Positions 10,945 to 20,586 of a stretch of 64,000 bases of DNA are shown here, one piece after another. Made by a program: the position numbers and the translations under genes. The notes beneath the pieces are model-generated. The model did not search any database, was not told where the DNA came from, and saw only the letters and a program-made list of their open reading frames with translations. The stretch is taken from assembly GCF_019249215.1 (NCBI RefSeq), contig NZ_JAESDI010000015.1:52205-116204 (forward strand), written 5' to 3'. Position 1 is the stretch's first letter; every line of letters begins with the position of its first letter. This stretch comes from Alteromonas lipotrueae. GTDB lineage: Bacteria; Pseudomonadota; Gammaproteobacteria; Enterobacterales; Alteromonadaceae.

Positions 10945-11627
10945 TTATCTTCATACTTAGCGTAAACTAAGCCTTTATTGGCAAGGCGCTCTCGCATGTT
11001 GTAAATGTCTAACCCTAATTCACCGTTTTCAAAACGTATTCTTTTGGCTTCTTCGTTAGACATGCGTTTTTCAACATTCCCCCATACCTCACTGGCCTCT
11101 TCCCGTTTAACCACAACGACACCATCTTCATCAGCCACGACCATATCACCAGGGCGAATGTAAGCATTGGCGCAGGTGATCGGCACGTTAACGTTAGCAA
11201 TGGTTTCTTTCACGCAGCCCTGAGAAAAAATAGTTTTCGACCAAACCGGAAAGTTCATTTCGGTAAGCGTTGCCGTGTCACGCACGCCACCTTCAATAAT
11301 GAGCCCACGTACACCGCGTGCTTTCAATGACGTAGCCAATAAGTCGCCAAAAAAACCATCGCTACTCGCGCTCGTCGGTTTAACCACTAAAACGTCACCA
11401 GGCTGACATTGCTCGACCGCTACATGAATCATCCAGTTATCTCCTGGCGCGACTTCGCACGTCACCGCAGGGCCAGCAATTTTTGCGGGTTTATAGATTG
11501 GACGCATGTAATCCGCTAATAAGCCTTTGCGGCCTTGGGCTTCATGCACAGTGGCCACTTCTGCGCCCTGATAATTAGCAACTACCGCCTCGTCTGGACG
11601 CGGTATATCTGTATAACAAACCGACAT
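10941..11627 (-). CDS. ligK: 4-carboxy-4-hydroxy-2-oxoadipate aldolase
   Basis: 228 residues of the RraA-like class II aldolase family (LigK/GalC/ProA). It cleaves 4-carboxy-4-hydroxy-2-oxoadipate to pyruvate and oxaloacetate and usually also decarboxylates oxaloacetate. The family metal/pyruvate signature is seen in GLIIEGGVRDTATL (Arg and Asp) and in PGDNWMIHVAVEQCQPGDVLVV. First gene of the lig operon: the divergent LysR gene starts 227 bp away and ATAGGAG sits near the ATG context (CACCTCGGTATAGGAGA in the plus-strand reading). Overlaps ligU by 4 bp. Confidence 0.95.
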   Translation of the reverse strand: MSVCYTDIPRPDEAVVANYQGAEVATVHEAQGRKGLLADYMRPIYKPAKIAGPAVTCEVAPGDNWMIHVAVEQCQPGDVLVVKPTSASSDGFFGDLLATSLKARGVRGLIIEGGVRDTATLTEMNFPVWSKTIFSQGCVKETIANVNVPITCANAYIRPGDMVVADEDGVVVVKREEASEVWGNVEKRMSNEEAKRIRFENGELGLDIYNMRERLANKGLVYAKYEDK

Positions 11628-11769
11628 AGTTCACCTCGGTATAGGAGATTTCGAAAACGCTAAATGAGTAAGTCAGCAACATTGGTTTTTAAAGCCACTG
11701 GCTATGTCTTATGCCTCACTCACTTAATTGATTAATGTATGCAGTCACACTTTATTAACAAATAAAGAA

Positions 11770-11815
11770 GGAAACAATTAAGCAAATAAGAACAAACTGT
11801 TTCCATATGGAAACA
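11770..11815. promoter_or_regulatory. Candidate regulator operator: 18-bp perfect palindrome plus an extra half-site
   Basis: TGTTTCCATATGGAAACA at 11798-11815 is a perfect 18-bp palindrome in the divergent ligK/LysR interval, and a further copy of the half-site GGAAACA lies at 11770-11776. The first in-frame ATG of the LysR gene (11807) is inside the palindrome, which argues that translation really begins downstream. Spacing and location fit an operator for the LysR protein or another repressor; binding is not shown. Confidence 0.55.
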
Positions 11816-11854
11816 AATAAGGTAAAACGGGTGTCCCCCTCACTGGAGATTGAC

Positions 11855-12751
11855 ATGCAATGGAAAATAGATGATTTGCCGCTATTTTTAGCGGCAGTGG
11901 AACAGAAAGGCATTTCTCATGCCGCAGATCATTTAGGCTTGTCCAAGTCGTATGTGAGTAAAGCTATTACACGGTTAGAATTGGCGCTAGGTATTCGACT
12001 GTTAGAAAGAAACTCTCGAAATGTGAGGCTTACTGAAGATGGTAAAGCATTTTATGAGCAGGGTTTAAATATTATGGAGCAGGTTAAAGAGGCCGATTCA
12101 CTGGTTTCAGGGTTAACCACGTATCCAAAAGGTAAACTAGTAGCAGCCATGCCAGTGGCGTTTACCAGAGAGTTTTTAGCACCCCGCCTTGGCGAATTTC
12201 GACGACGATACCCCGAAATAGAATTAGAGATCATTGTCACCAGCCTACCGGTTGATATCATCCGCGATAACATTGATATCGCGCTTATCGTTGGTACACC
12301 ACAAAATTCTGAGCTTATTATCCGTAAGCTGAACGATAGTCACCTCATATGCATATCTAGCCCTGAATATGCCGCCGCGAACGATTTATCCCAGCATGAG
12401 GAAACACTTCAACAACATGTTCAGTTTTGTGAGACTCGCTATGCTAATCCCCGCTTCCCTATTCGTGTTGATGGCCAAAAACGTCTTGTGGACTTGAAAA
12501 CCCAGACCATTAAGGTGAACGACCCAATTACAGTTCGAGAAGCCGTTACGGGCGGAAATGGTGTAGCTATTATTCCTATCCAGTACTGTAAGAAACAACT
12601 AGAAAGCGGCGAATTAGTGAATGTTTGTACTGACATCGAATTTTACATGAACCGCTCTGTACTGTCTTTGGTATACCCAAGCCGTCGTCTGCTGCCAAGC
12701 AAAACACGTGTGTTTTTAGACTTCCTGATCGAAATTGGTAACGAGATGTAG
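11855..12751 (+). CDS. LysR-type regulator divergent from the lig operon
   Basis: 298 residues from the chosen start. An N-terminal winged helix-turn-helix (LPLFLAAVEQKGISHAADHLGLSKSYVSKAITRLE) is followed by the periplasmic-binding-like effector domain typical of LysR regulators. The frame is open from an ATG at 11807, but that codon lies within a palindrome and has no ribosome site; the ATG at 11855 is preceded by GGAG at good spacing and gives the usual family N-terminus. Divergent placement next to ligK suggests it controls the lig operon, probably with a pathway intermediate as inducer; that is inferred only from position. Confidence 0.88.
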   Translation: MQWKIDDLPLFLAAVEQKGISHAADHLGLSKSYVSKAITRLELALGIRLLERNSRNVRLTEDGKAFYEQGLNIMEQVKEADSLVSGLTTYPKGKLVAAMPVAFTREFLAPRLGEFRRRYPEIELEIIVTSLPVDIIRDNIDIALIVGTPQNSELIIRKLNDSHLICISSPEYAAANDLSQHEETLQQHVQFCETRYANPRFPIRVDGQKRLVDLKTQTIKVNDPITVREAVTGGNGVAIIPIQYCKKQLESGELVNVCTDIEFYMNRSVLSLVYPSRRLLPSKTRVFLDFLIEIGNEM

Positions 12752-12763
12752 CTCACCGCAACA

Positions 12764-13645
12764 CTAAAATTTGTTCCCTTGTTGACGAAAAGCACTGGCG
12801 GTGAGCCCAACGAATTGTTTGAAGAAACGGCTGAAATAGGCTGGGTCATTAAACCCTAGAAAAGCGGAAATTTCGTCAACACTTTGACTGGTGTAAACCA
12901 AACGACGTTTGGCCTCAATAATTAAACGCTGATGGATAATGGCCTTGGGCGAATCATTTAACTTTCCTTGGCATAATCGATTGAGGGTAGAAACAGAAAC
13001 ATGTAATTGCTCGGCATAAGTTTTCACCGATAAGTGTTGCCTATAGTGTTGCTCAATTAGATGTCTAAATCCAAGTAGCACTTTTGACTCTCTGCCGCTA
13101 GCACCTTCGCTAACGGCGTGAATGTGCTGTTGTCGTTTTATGATAAGTAACAGCATTTGAACCAAATGACTAACCGCAGCCGTTTGGTCCGCTTCACCAC
13201 TGTTTAGCTCGTCCCTTAACAGTTCTACATAGGTCGTAAATCGCTTAAGTTGTAGCTTGTCTCGAAACTCGATAACTGAGGGAGTCCATAATAGCGCTGG
13301 CAATGTTGACTGTTGTTCGCCGATACTCGTGCTCTCTAGAAGGTCTTGATTCAATGAAATAACAAAGCCTTTGGTGTTGGGTTCGAACTTAAATCCATGC
13401 ACTGCCCCTGCCGGAATCAGTACCAGCCAATTACCACTTAATGTATAACACTTTTCGTCTAACTGTACGTCCCATGTATTATCAAAAGTACAAACGACTT
13501 GCGAGAGCTTGTCGTGCCTATGCGGCGCAATTTGCCATTCAAGATCACAACTACGAAATGCAATATCCTCGACATGAGCAAGCCCAACCTCTTTACGGAT
13601 AAAGGATTCGCCGTATAAATCGTAGAATGGAATAGGGTTAAACAT
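12764..13645 (-). CDS. pobR: AraC-family regulator, PobR-like
   Basis: 293 residues. An N-terminal cupin-like sensing domain (PHRHDKLSQVVCTF, LIPAGAVHGFKF) is followed by two C-terminal AraC helix-turn-helix motifs (KTYAEQLHVSVSTLNRLCQ and VDEISAFLGFNDPAYFSRFFKQFVG). It is divergent from pobA with a 119-140 bp interval, the arrangement of AraC-type PobR activators that respond to 4-hydroxybenzoate. The name is inferred from this context. It converges on the LysR gene with only 12 bp between stop codons. Confidence 0.82.
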   Translation of the reverse strand: MFNPIPFYDLYGESFIRKEVGLAHVEDIAFRSCDLEWQIAPHRHDKLSQVVCTFDNTWDVQLDEKCYTLSGNWLVLIPAGAVHGFKFEPNTKGFVISLNQDLLESTSIGEQQSTLPALLWTPSVIEFRDKLQLKRFTTYVELLRDELNSGEADQTAAVSHLVQMLLLIIKRQQHIHAVSEGASGRESKVLLGFRHLIEQHYRQHLSVKTYAEQLHVSVSTLNRLCQGKLNDSPKAIIHQRLIIEAKRRLVYTSQSVDEISAFLGFNDPAYFSRFFKQFVGLTASAFRQQGNKF

Positions 13646-13669
13646 GGCAACAAGCTCATCATTTACGTA

Positions 13670-13686
13670 TTAACACATTAAGTTAA
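13670..13686. promoter_or_regulatory. Possible operator in the pobR-pobA interval
   Basis: Short inverted repeat TTAAC-N7-GTTAA in the divergent promoter region. It is small and A/T rich, so it could be chance. Confidence 0.25.
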
Positions 13687-13764
13687 CATGATTCAAAAGT
13701 ACAATAATCAGCTGCATAGTTGAATTACATACTTCCATCAATTGGTGAATGATAACGACACTGA

Positions 13765-15000
<1,236 letters not shown>

Positions 15001-15012
15001 AATCAGTATGCA

Positions 15013-15041
15013 GATACCGCCATGTTGCAAACGGCGGTATC
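15013..15041. terminator. Hairpin between convergent pobA and TetR genes
   Basis: Perfect 9-bp arms GATACCGCC/GGCGGTATC with an 11-nt loop lie between the two convergent genes. There is no T-run, so termination efficiency is uncertain. Confidence 0.5.
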
Positions 15042-15060
15042 AACACATGTTGCCGTAAAT

Positions 15061-15693
15061 TTATGTCGTGCGGTGAGGTGCATTCACGCCATAACGACAC
15101 AGTATTAGTGCAGTCACGCCTTTTGCAATTTGCAACTTCCGCGCTTCAGTAAGCGGATCTTCTAACTTAAACAGTTGTGGCCAAAAGCATTGCCCTTTTA
15201 TAAGGCTATCCATCTCTTCAACCACCTGCTCAATGTCATCAAAAACCATACGGTTGTCTTTTTTGGCGGCTTTTAACCACCTATGCATCGCTTTTTCTTG
15301 GGCTTGAAGTTGGGCAACTTCATCTTTCAATCGAGTGGGTTCATAAAAAAAGTGGCCAATAGCAACGCGGGCCAACTCTAAGTGTTCATCCCCGCTCATA
15401 AAATTGATGTCAGCCATTATCAGGTCGGTGAGTTGGTCAGCCAACAAGGCCTGGGGATCATAAGGCGCACCTATATCAACAAGGGCTGATTGCCACTGCT
15501 CTTTAATTAGGTGCATGACCAGCTCTTCCTTTGCTGAGAAATGATTGTACACTGTTCTTTTAGACACGTTCGCTAGCTCAGCCAGCTTATCCATGCTGGT
15601 TCCGTTAACGCCAAATTCCTGAAATGCTTGCTTTGCTGCTTGTATAATGGCATCTCGCTTAACATCACTTCGGGTACGTGTAGTGCTAGTCAT
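15061..15693 (-). CDS. TetR-family repressor of the adjacent RND pump
   Basis: 210 residues. The N-terminal TetR helix-turn-helix (GVNGTSMDKLAELANVSKRTVYNHFSAKEELVMHLI, residues ~28-62) is followed by an alpha-helical ligand domain resembling the AefR-like C-terminal type. It is divergent from an RND efflux pair, with two copies of a candidate operator in the interval, so local repression of the pump and of itself is likely. The inducing compound is unknown. Confidence 0.88.
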   Translation of the reverse strand: MTSTTRTRSDVKRDAIIQAAKQAFQEFGVNGTSMDKLAELANVSKRTVYNHFSAKEELVMHLIKEQWQSALVDIGAPYDPQALLADQLTDLIMADINFMSGDEHLELARVAIGHFFYEPTRLKDEVAQLQAQEKAMHRWLKAAKKDNRMVFDDIEQVVEEMDSLIKGQCFWPQLFKLEDPLTEARKLQIAKGVTALILCRYGVNAPHRTT

Positions 15694-15727
15694 AATTTTA
15701 CTGTCTAAAAATAATATGCGGTCATTT

Positions 15728-15788
15728 TACACTGCACAGTTTACTTTTCAATGGATGATCTCTAAAATGCACCGCACAGTGTACTTTA
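15728..15788. promoter_or_regulatory. Two direct-repeat candidate TetR operators, 40 bp apart
   Basis: GCACAGTTTACTTT begins at 15734 and GCACAGTGTACTTT at 15774. The first is part of an imperfect palindrome, TACACTG-CA-CAGTTTA at 15728-15743. The start-to-start distance of 40 bp is close to four helical turns, so two repressor dimers could sit on one face. Located between the divergent TetR and RND genes. Confidence 0.55.
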
Positions 15789-15849
15789 ATTATAGGTGAG
15801 TATAGTCGTCTATACTGTATTCACCACAAATACGGATCGAAAATTTCCT

Positions 15850-16923
15850 ATGTCTATTTCGCGAATTCGTCACCTTGTTGCGTTTACTGCCCTGTCTGTT
15901 CTCACCCTTGCTGGTTGTACATCAGAAGATGATACACAAGAGCAAACTGTCGCCCCTCGCTATGTGAAACTCGCTGAGGTGAGCACTGTTCCTGCATTTG
16001 ACGAATTTACTTTTCCGGCAGTCGTTTCTGCAGTAAAAACGGTAGATCTTAGTTTTGAAGTATCAGGAAGGTTAGTTCAAACCGATTTAACTACAGGTAG
16101 CGATATTGAAGAAGGCAAGCTGTTAGCCACAATTGACAGACAACCTTTTGAGCGCCGTGTTGACGAACAGCGCACTCGCTTGGAACAATCCAAACGCGAA
16201 TTAGATCGTATTGAAAAAATGTATGCGCAGAAACTGGTCGCGCAAAGTACCCTTGATACTGCAAAAACCACCTACGAATTAGCTGAAATAGAGCTAAAAA
16301 CGGCGAAGCAGGATTTAAGTTACACCCAATTATATGCACCTTTCGATGCCAAGGTGTCTCAGCGTCTTGTTGAAAATAATAGCTTTGTTGCCGCGGGAAC
16401 ACCTATTGCTCGCTTACAAGATGTCTCTAAAATTTACTTCAATATTAACGTGCCTGAAAGGCTACTCACCGCGAACCTAAATCGTGGAATAGAGCAAGCT
16501 AGTGCATCCTTAACGACTGAAGAAACCCAGTGGTACCCAGTTAACTATGTAGAGCACAACACTCAGCCCGACCCTGTATCGCAAACTTACGAAGTCGTTT
16601 TTGCCATGGAGCCCCGCGCAGATTTACCTCTTACGCCAGGTGCGCGTGCCGTAGTGAAAGTGAGCTTGCAAGGTTCACCATTTCCCGACGGTGTTGTTGT
16701 TCCAGTACAATCGTTAGTAGGTGACAAAGCCTCTGGTTTTGGAGTTTGGGTTTATAACGAAAGCAGTAAATTAGTGAACAAAGTTAGCGTTACTGTTGAA
16801 CACATTCACGAAGATTTCGCGGTATTAAGTGGTTCGTTGGCGCTGGGTGAAAAGGTAGTTGCAGCAGGCGCAACCAAAATGCGAGCTGACATGAAAGTGC
16901 TTCCTTACGAGGGAGAGAAGTAA
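15850..16923 (+). CDS. RND efflux periplasmic adaptor (membrane fusion lipoprotein)
   Basis: 357 residues. The chosen ATG gives a lipoprotein signal peptide ending in the lipobox LAGC (Cys at about residue 23), so the protein is anchored to the inner membrane facing the periplasm. The HlyD-like order is present: beta-barrel/lipoyl half, a coiled-coil hairpin (EQRTRLEQSKRELDRIEKMYAQKLVAQSTLDTA), then YTQLYAPFDAKVSQRLV of the second lipoyl half and C-terminal barrel. A GTG at 15796 is in frame but would destroy the signal peptide. Three bases separate it from the pump gene. Confidence 0.9.
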   Translation: MSISRIRHLVAFTALSVLTLAGCTSEDDTQEQTVAPRYVKLAEVSTVPAFDEFTFPAVVSAVKTVDLSFEVSGRLVQTDLTTGSDIEEGKLLATIDRQPFERRVDEQRTRLEQSKRELDRIEKMYAQKLVAQSTLDTAKTTYELAEIELKTAKQDLSYTQLYAPFDAKVSQRLVENNSFVAAGTPIARLQDVSKIYFNINVPERLLTANLNRGIEQASASLTTEETQWYPVNYVEHNTQPDPVSQTYEVVFAMEPRADLPLTPGARAVVKVSLQGSPFPDGVVVPVQSLVGDKASGFGVWVYNESSKLVNKVSVTVEHIHEDFAVLSGSLALGEKVVAAGATKMRADMKVLPYEGEK

Positions 16924-16926
16924 GTT

Positions 16927-19900
16927 ATGGATATCGCTCGTTATTCAATTGATAAACCCGTAAATGTATGGCTAATGGTAGTGATACTACTGTTAGGCGG
17001 TATTATCGCAATGACCAATATTGGTCGTTTGGAAGACCCCGAATTCACGATTAAACAGGTGAAGGTTTACACCAGCTACTCTGGCGCCGGCGCAGAGAAA
17101 GTGGAACGGGAAATTACCGAACCTCTTGAAATTGCTATCCAGCAAATGCCGCAGCTTAAAAAGCTGACATCAATTTCTTCGCCAGCCTTGTCTGAAATTA
17201 CCGTTGAAGTTAAAAGCAACTATGACAGTAACGAGCTTCCTCAAATTTGGGATGAACTTAGGAAGCGCTTACGAGATGCCGCTACATCCTTACCGACCGG
17301 TGCAAAAGACCCTGTGGTTTTCGATGATTTTGGTGATGTTTACGGGCTATATTACGCCCTAAGCGCCCCCGACTTTACCACCAGTGAGTTACGGGAATTT
17401 GCGCGCTTAATTCGAAGAGACCTGTTAACGACAGAAGGCGTTGCGAAGGTCACTGTAAGTGGTGTGCAAACCGAACAGATAGTTGCCTACGTGAATCCTT
17501 ATCAGCTTGCCGGATTAGGTATATCCTTTCCTGATCTAACCTCGCTGTTTGAAGACAACTTGCGCCCTTTTAACGGCGGCAGAGTATTGGTAGACGAAAA
17601 GAATGTGCGGTTAATCGTAGAACGGGCACCAGATAAAATTAAAGAAATATCTAACCTTTCGTTAGTTATTCCTGGTACCAATCGCTCTATTCGCGTTTCC
17701 GATGTAGCCACCCTCAAGTTAGAGCCTGCTGATATTCAGTCTCAGCTTATTCGTTATAACGGTGAAGAAGCATTAACTGTGTCGGTTTCAGCGCTGTCTA
17801 ACGTGAACATTGTTGATGTAGGCACTCGGGTAAATGCTAAAGTTGATCATCTACTTAATACCCTTCCTGTGGGTATTACCCTTACCCCCATTTACGACCA
17901 AGCTGCGGTAGTTGACGAATCGGTCGATGGCTTTATTGCAAACCTAGTGATGTCGGTAGTCGTTGTGACCCTGACGCTGTGCCTATTCATGGGTTGGCGC
18001 TCTGGCGTAGTAGTGGGCGCGGTGCTATTAGTTACCGTGCTTGGCACTATTCTTATCATGTGGCTAATGGATATTCAGCTTCAGCGTATCTCTCTTGGCG
18101 CTATGGTTATCGCCATGGGAATGTTGGTAGATAACGCCATTGTCGTTGCCGAAGGCATGATGCTTCGAATGGCTACCGGCGCGTCGGCCAAAGATGCAGC
18201 AAGCTTTATTGTGAAACGAACGCAGTGGCCTTTATTAGGCGCAACAGTAATAGGTATCGCGGCCTTCTCTGGAATTGGTTTATCTGATGATGCCACCGGT
18301 GAATTCTTGTATTCCTTATTTGCCGTTGTATTAGTTTCTTTAATGATGAGCTGGGTGCTAGCCGTTACTTTAGTGCCAGTGCTTGGCGAGTTAGTTTTTC
18401 GCAAAGGCGTGAAGCAAACCGATGGCGATGAACCTACCCTGCTGCAGCGCTGGTTCACCAAAACACTCACCGGGGCATTGAAATTACGATGGGTGACCAT
18501 TGCTATGCTAATGGTCATTACCGTAGTAGCTTATGGCAGTTTCGGTATGGTAAAACAAGGCTTTTTCCCACCCTCAAACGCCCCGCTTTTCTTTGTACAT
18601 TATTGGGGCCCTCAAGACCGTGATATTCGGGCTACCGAAAAAATCATTAAAGAAGCTGAGCAACGTATTTTAGCGCAAGAAAATGTAACGGCAGTCACCA
18701 CCATTATTGGTCAAGGTGCAGACCGCTTTACGCTAACTTACGCACCCAAAAGTGCCAATGAAAACTACGGCTTTTTCATGGTACGGGTTAATGAGTTAGA
18801 GAATATTCCTGCCGTTCAAGAAAAGCTTTCCGGCTTACTCAACAATATCGACCTTGATGCTAACTTCTACCAAGAACGTATGCAGTTTGGCCCAGGTTCT
18901 GGCGCTAAACTTGAAGCACGATTCTCAGGCCCTGATGCAGAAGTTTTACGAACCCTCGCCGAAGAAGCGAAAGGCATGATGTTAGCTGACAGCAATATCA
19001 AAGATGTTCGACATAACTGGCGTGAAAAAGGTGTCGCCATCAATACCCAGTACGATAATTACAATGCGGGAATTGCAGGCGTGTCTCATTCAGATTTCAG
19101 TCAAACCGTGCAATATGCTAGTAGTGGCTTGCGCTTAGGCAGTGTGCAAGACGGAGACTATGCCTACAGTATTGTGGCAAAAATGGGGCATCCCGATGAC
19201 ACTGCCATTCAATCAGTTCGAGAGAGCCAAGTATGGTCGTCTCAGCAACGTCAGTACGTACCTTTTACGCAAGTATCAAGCGGTTTAGATATTGTGACCG
19301 AAGAGCTTCGCATTCATAGAAAAGATAGATTGCGTACCATCACGGTAGAAGCTGAGCCTGGCGACAATGAAACTGCCGCGAAAGCATTTGCGCGTATTCG
19401 CCCTCAAATTGAAGCGATGGACATTCCTGCCGGTTATGCTCTTGAATGGGGCGGCGAATTTGAAAGCTCTAGCGATGCTCAAGCTGCACTTGGTGCAGGC
19501 TTACCTGTGGGTTTCTTAGTGATGTTCATTATCTCTGTACTGTTATTTGGCCACGCTCGTCAGCCGCTAATCATTTGGTTAGTGGTACCTATGGCTATTG
19601 TCGGGGTAGTAACAGGCCTTCTGTCTACCAATATGCCATTTGGCTTTATGTCACTTCTTGGGTTTTTAAGTTTATTCGGCATGTTAATTAAAAATGCCAT
19701 TGTACTTATCGAAGAAATAGACCTACAAATTGAAGAAGGGCTAGAAATCAAAAAAGCGATAGTGGAAGCGACATTAAGCCGTTTACGTCCTGTAACGCTG
19801 GCCGCATTAACCACCATTTTAGGTATGGCACCCCTGTTATTCGATGCTTTCTTTGCCGACATGGCAGTTACGATTATGGGCGGATTAACCTTTGCCACCA

Positions 19901-19971
19901 TTCTCACGCTTATCGCCGTACCTGTACTGTATAGCATCTTATTTAGAGTGAGTTATCGAAAAACCAGTTAG
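16927..19971 (+). CDS. RND efflux transporter, inner-membrane permease
   Basis: 1014 residues, the size of AcrB-type pumps with 12 membrane helices and two large periplasmic loops. The N-terminal SIDKPVNVWLMVV, helix 4 segment GMLVDNAIVVAEGMM and helix 10 segment FGMLIKNAIVLIEEIDL are visible. Where AcrB has two adjacent aspartates in the proton relay this protein has Asp-Asn, a variant seen in part of the family. It should export hydrophobic compounds using the proton gradient, with the adjacent adaptor and an outer-membrane channel encoded elsewhere. Location beside aromatic catabolic genes suggests, but does not show, export of aromatics. Confidence 0.93.
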   Translation: MDIARYSIDKPVNVWLMVVILLLGGIIAMTNIGRLEDPEFTIKQVKVYTSYSGAGAEKVEREITEPLEIAIQQMPQLKKLTSISSPALSEITVEVKSNYDSNELPQIWDELRKRLRDAATSLPTGAKDPVVFDDFGDVYGLYYALSAPDFTTSELREFARLIRRDLLTTEGVAKVTVSGVQTEQIVAYVNPYQLAGLGISFPDLTSLFEDNLRPFNGGRVLVDEKNVRLIVERAPDKIKEISNLSLVIPGTNRSIRVSDVATLKLEPADIQSQLIRYNGEEALTVSVSALSNVNIVDVGTRVNAKVDHLLNTLPVGITLTPIYDQAAVVDESVDGFIANLVMSVVVVTLTLCLFMGWRSGVVVGAVLLVTVLGTILIMWLMDIQLQRISLGAMVIAMGMLVDNAIVVAEGMMLRMATGASAKDAASFIVKRTQWPLLGATVIGIAAFSGIGLSDDATGEFLYSLFAVVLVSLMMSWVLAVTLVPVLGELVFRKGVKQTDGDEPTLLQRWFTKTLTGALKLRWVTIAMLMVITVVAYGSFGMVKQGFFPPSNAPLFFVHYWGPQDRDIRATEKIIKEAEQRILAQENVTAVTTIIGQGADRFTLTYAPKSANENYGFFMVRVNELENIPAVQEKLSGLLNNIDLDANFYQERMQFGPGSGAKLEARFSGPDAEVLRTLAEEAKGMMLADSNIKDVRHNWREKGVAINTQYDNYNAGIAGVSHSDFSQTVQYASSGLRLGSVQDGDYAYSIVAKMGHPDDTAIQSVRESQVWSSQQRQYVPFTQVSSGLDIVTEELRIHRKDRLRTITVEAEPGDNETAAKAFARIRPQIEAMDIPAGYALEWGGEFESSSDAQAALGAGLPVGFLVMFIISVLLFGHARQPLIIWLVVPMAIVGVVTGLLSTNMPFGFMSLLGFLSLFGMLIKNAIVLIEEIDLQIEEGLEIKKAIVEATLSRLRPVTLAALTTILGMAPLLFDAFFADMAVTIMGGLTFATILTLIAVPVLYSILFRVSYRKTS

Positions 19972-19995
19972 TTTACATATGGCAAGCTAACCAAC

Positions 19996-20025
19996 AAAGA
20001 AGGTGCGTATAAACGCACCTTCTTT
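19996..20025 (+). terminator. Rho-independent terminator after the RND pump
   Basis: A perfect 12-bp stem AAAGAAGGTGCG/CGCACCTTCTTT with a 6-nt loop lies 24 bp after the stop codon. The A/T ends make it usable in both directions. Confidence 0.85.
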
Positions 20026-20078
20026 ATTCATGTAAACGTCGCTAATTTGTCTTTTCGGCTCCCCCCTTAATTAGCAGA

Positions 20079-20501
20079 TTAACCTTTCTTAGCATTCACC
20101 CTCGCTTCCATAAAGCGCATCACATCTCGCCAAGATACTATCCCAATTGGGCATCGTTTCTCATCAATGATGGGGATGCAGGAAATCTTATTTTCATTGA
20201 ACAAGGAAATTGCGCTAACAATAGAATCGCTAGCAGAAAGGGTTAACACGTTTCGCGTCATAATCTGATGCGCTTTTTTTTCCAGTGTCGCTCGGTCACG
20301 AAAACGCTCATTAACCGTATTGGCAAAAGGGCTGGTGGCCTTTAATACGTCGCGGTCTGAAATGATGCCTTGCAGTTGATTCTGATGCACTACCACCAAA
20401 TGATGAAACCCCGTTTCGGCGAACAAAGTTTGTATCAATTCTAGGCTATCATCCATGTGTACACTGACCACACGCGTTGACATGATATGGGACAAGCTCA
20501 T
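20079..20501 (-). CDS. CBS-domain pair protein
   Basis: 140 residues made of two CBS domains (about residues 8-65 and 78-135) and nothing else. Characteristic stretches are HHLVVVHQNQLQGIISDRDVLKA in the first and ISCIPIIDEKRCPIGIVSWRDVMRFM in the second. Stand-alone CBS pairs bind adenosine nucleotides and act as energy sensors; no partner is encoded beside it. It lies 85 bp after the minus-strand oxidoreductase gene, so it could be co-transcribed. Confidence 0.85.
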   Translation of the reverse strand: MSLSHIMSTRVVSVHMDDSLELIQTLFAETGFHHLVVVHQNQLQGIISDRDVLKATSPFANTVNERFRDRATLEKKAHQIMTRNVLTLSASDSIVSAISLFNENKISCIPIIDEKRCPIGIVSWRDVMRFMEARVNAKKG

Positions 20502-20586
20502 GGTATTCCTTTTATGTTAACCTTAGCGATTCTTATATTCCTTTATAAGGGCGCTGCGTTCAATATTGCTGCCCTCAAATTTTGGA

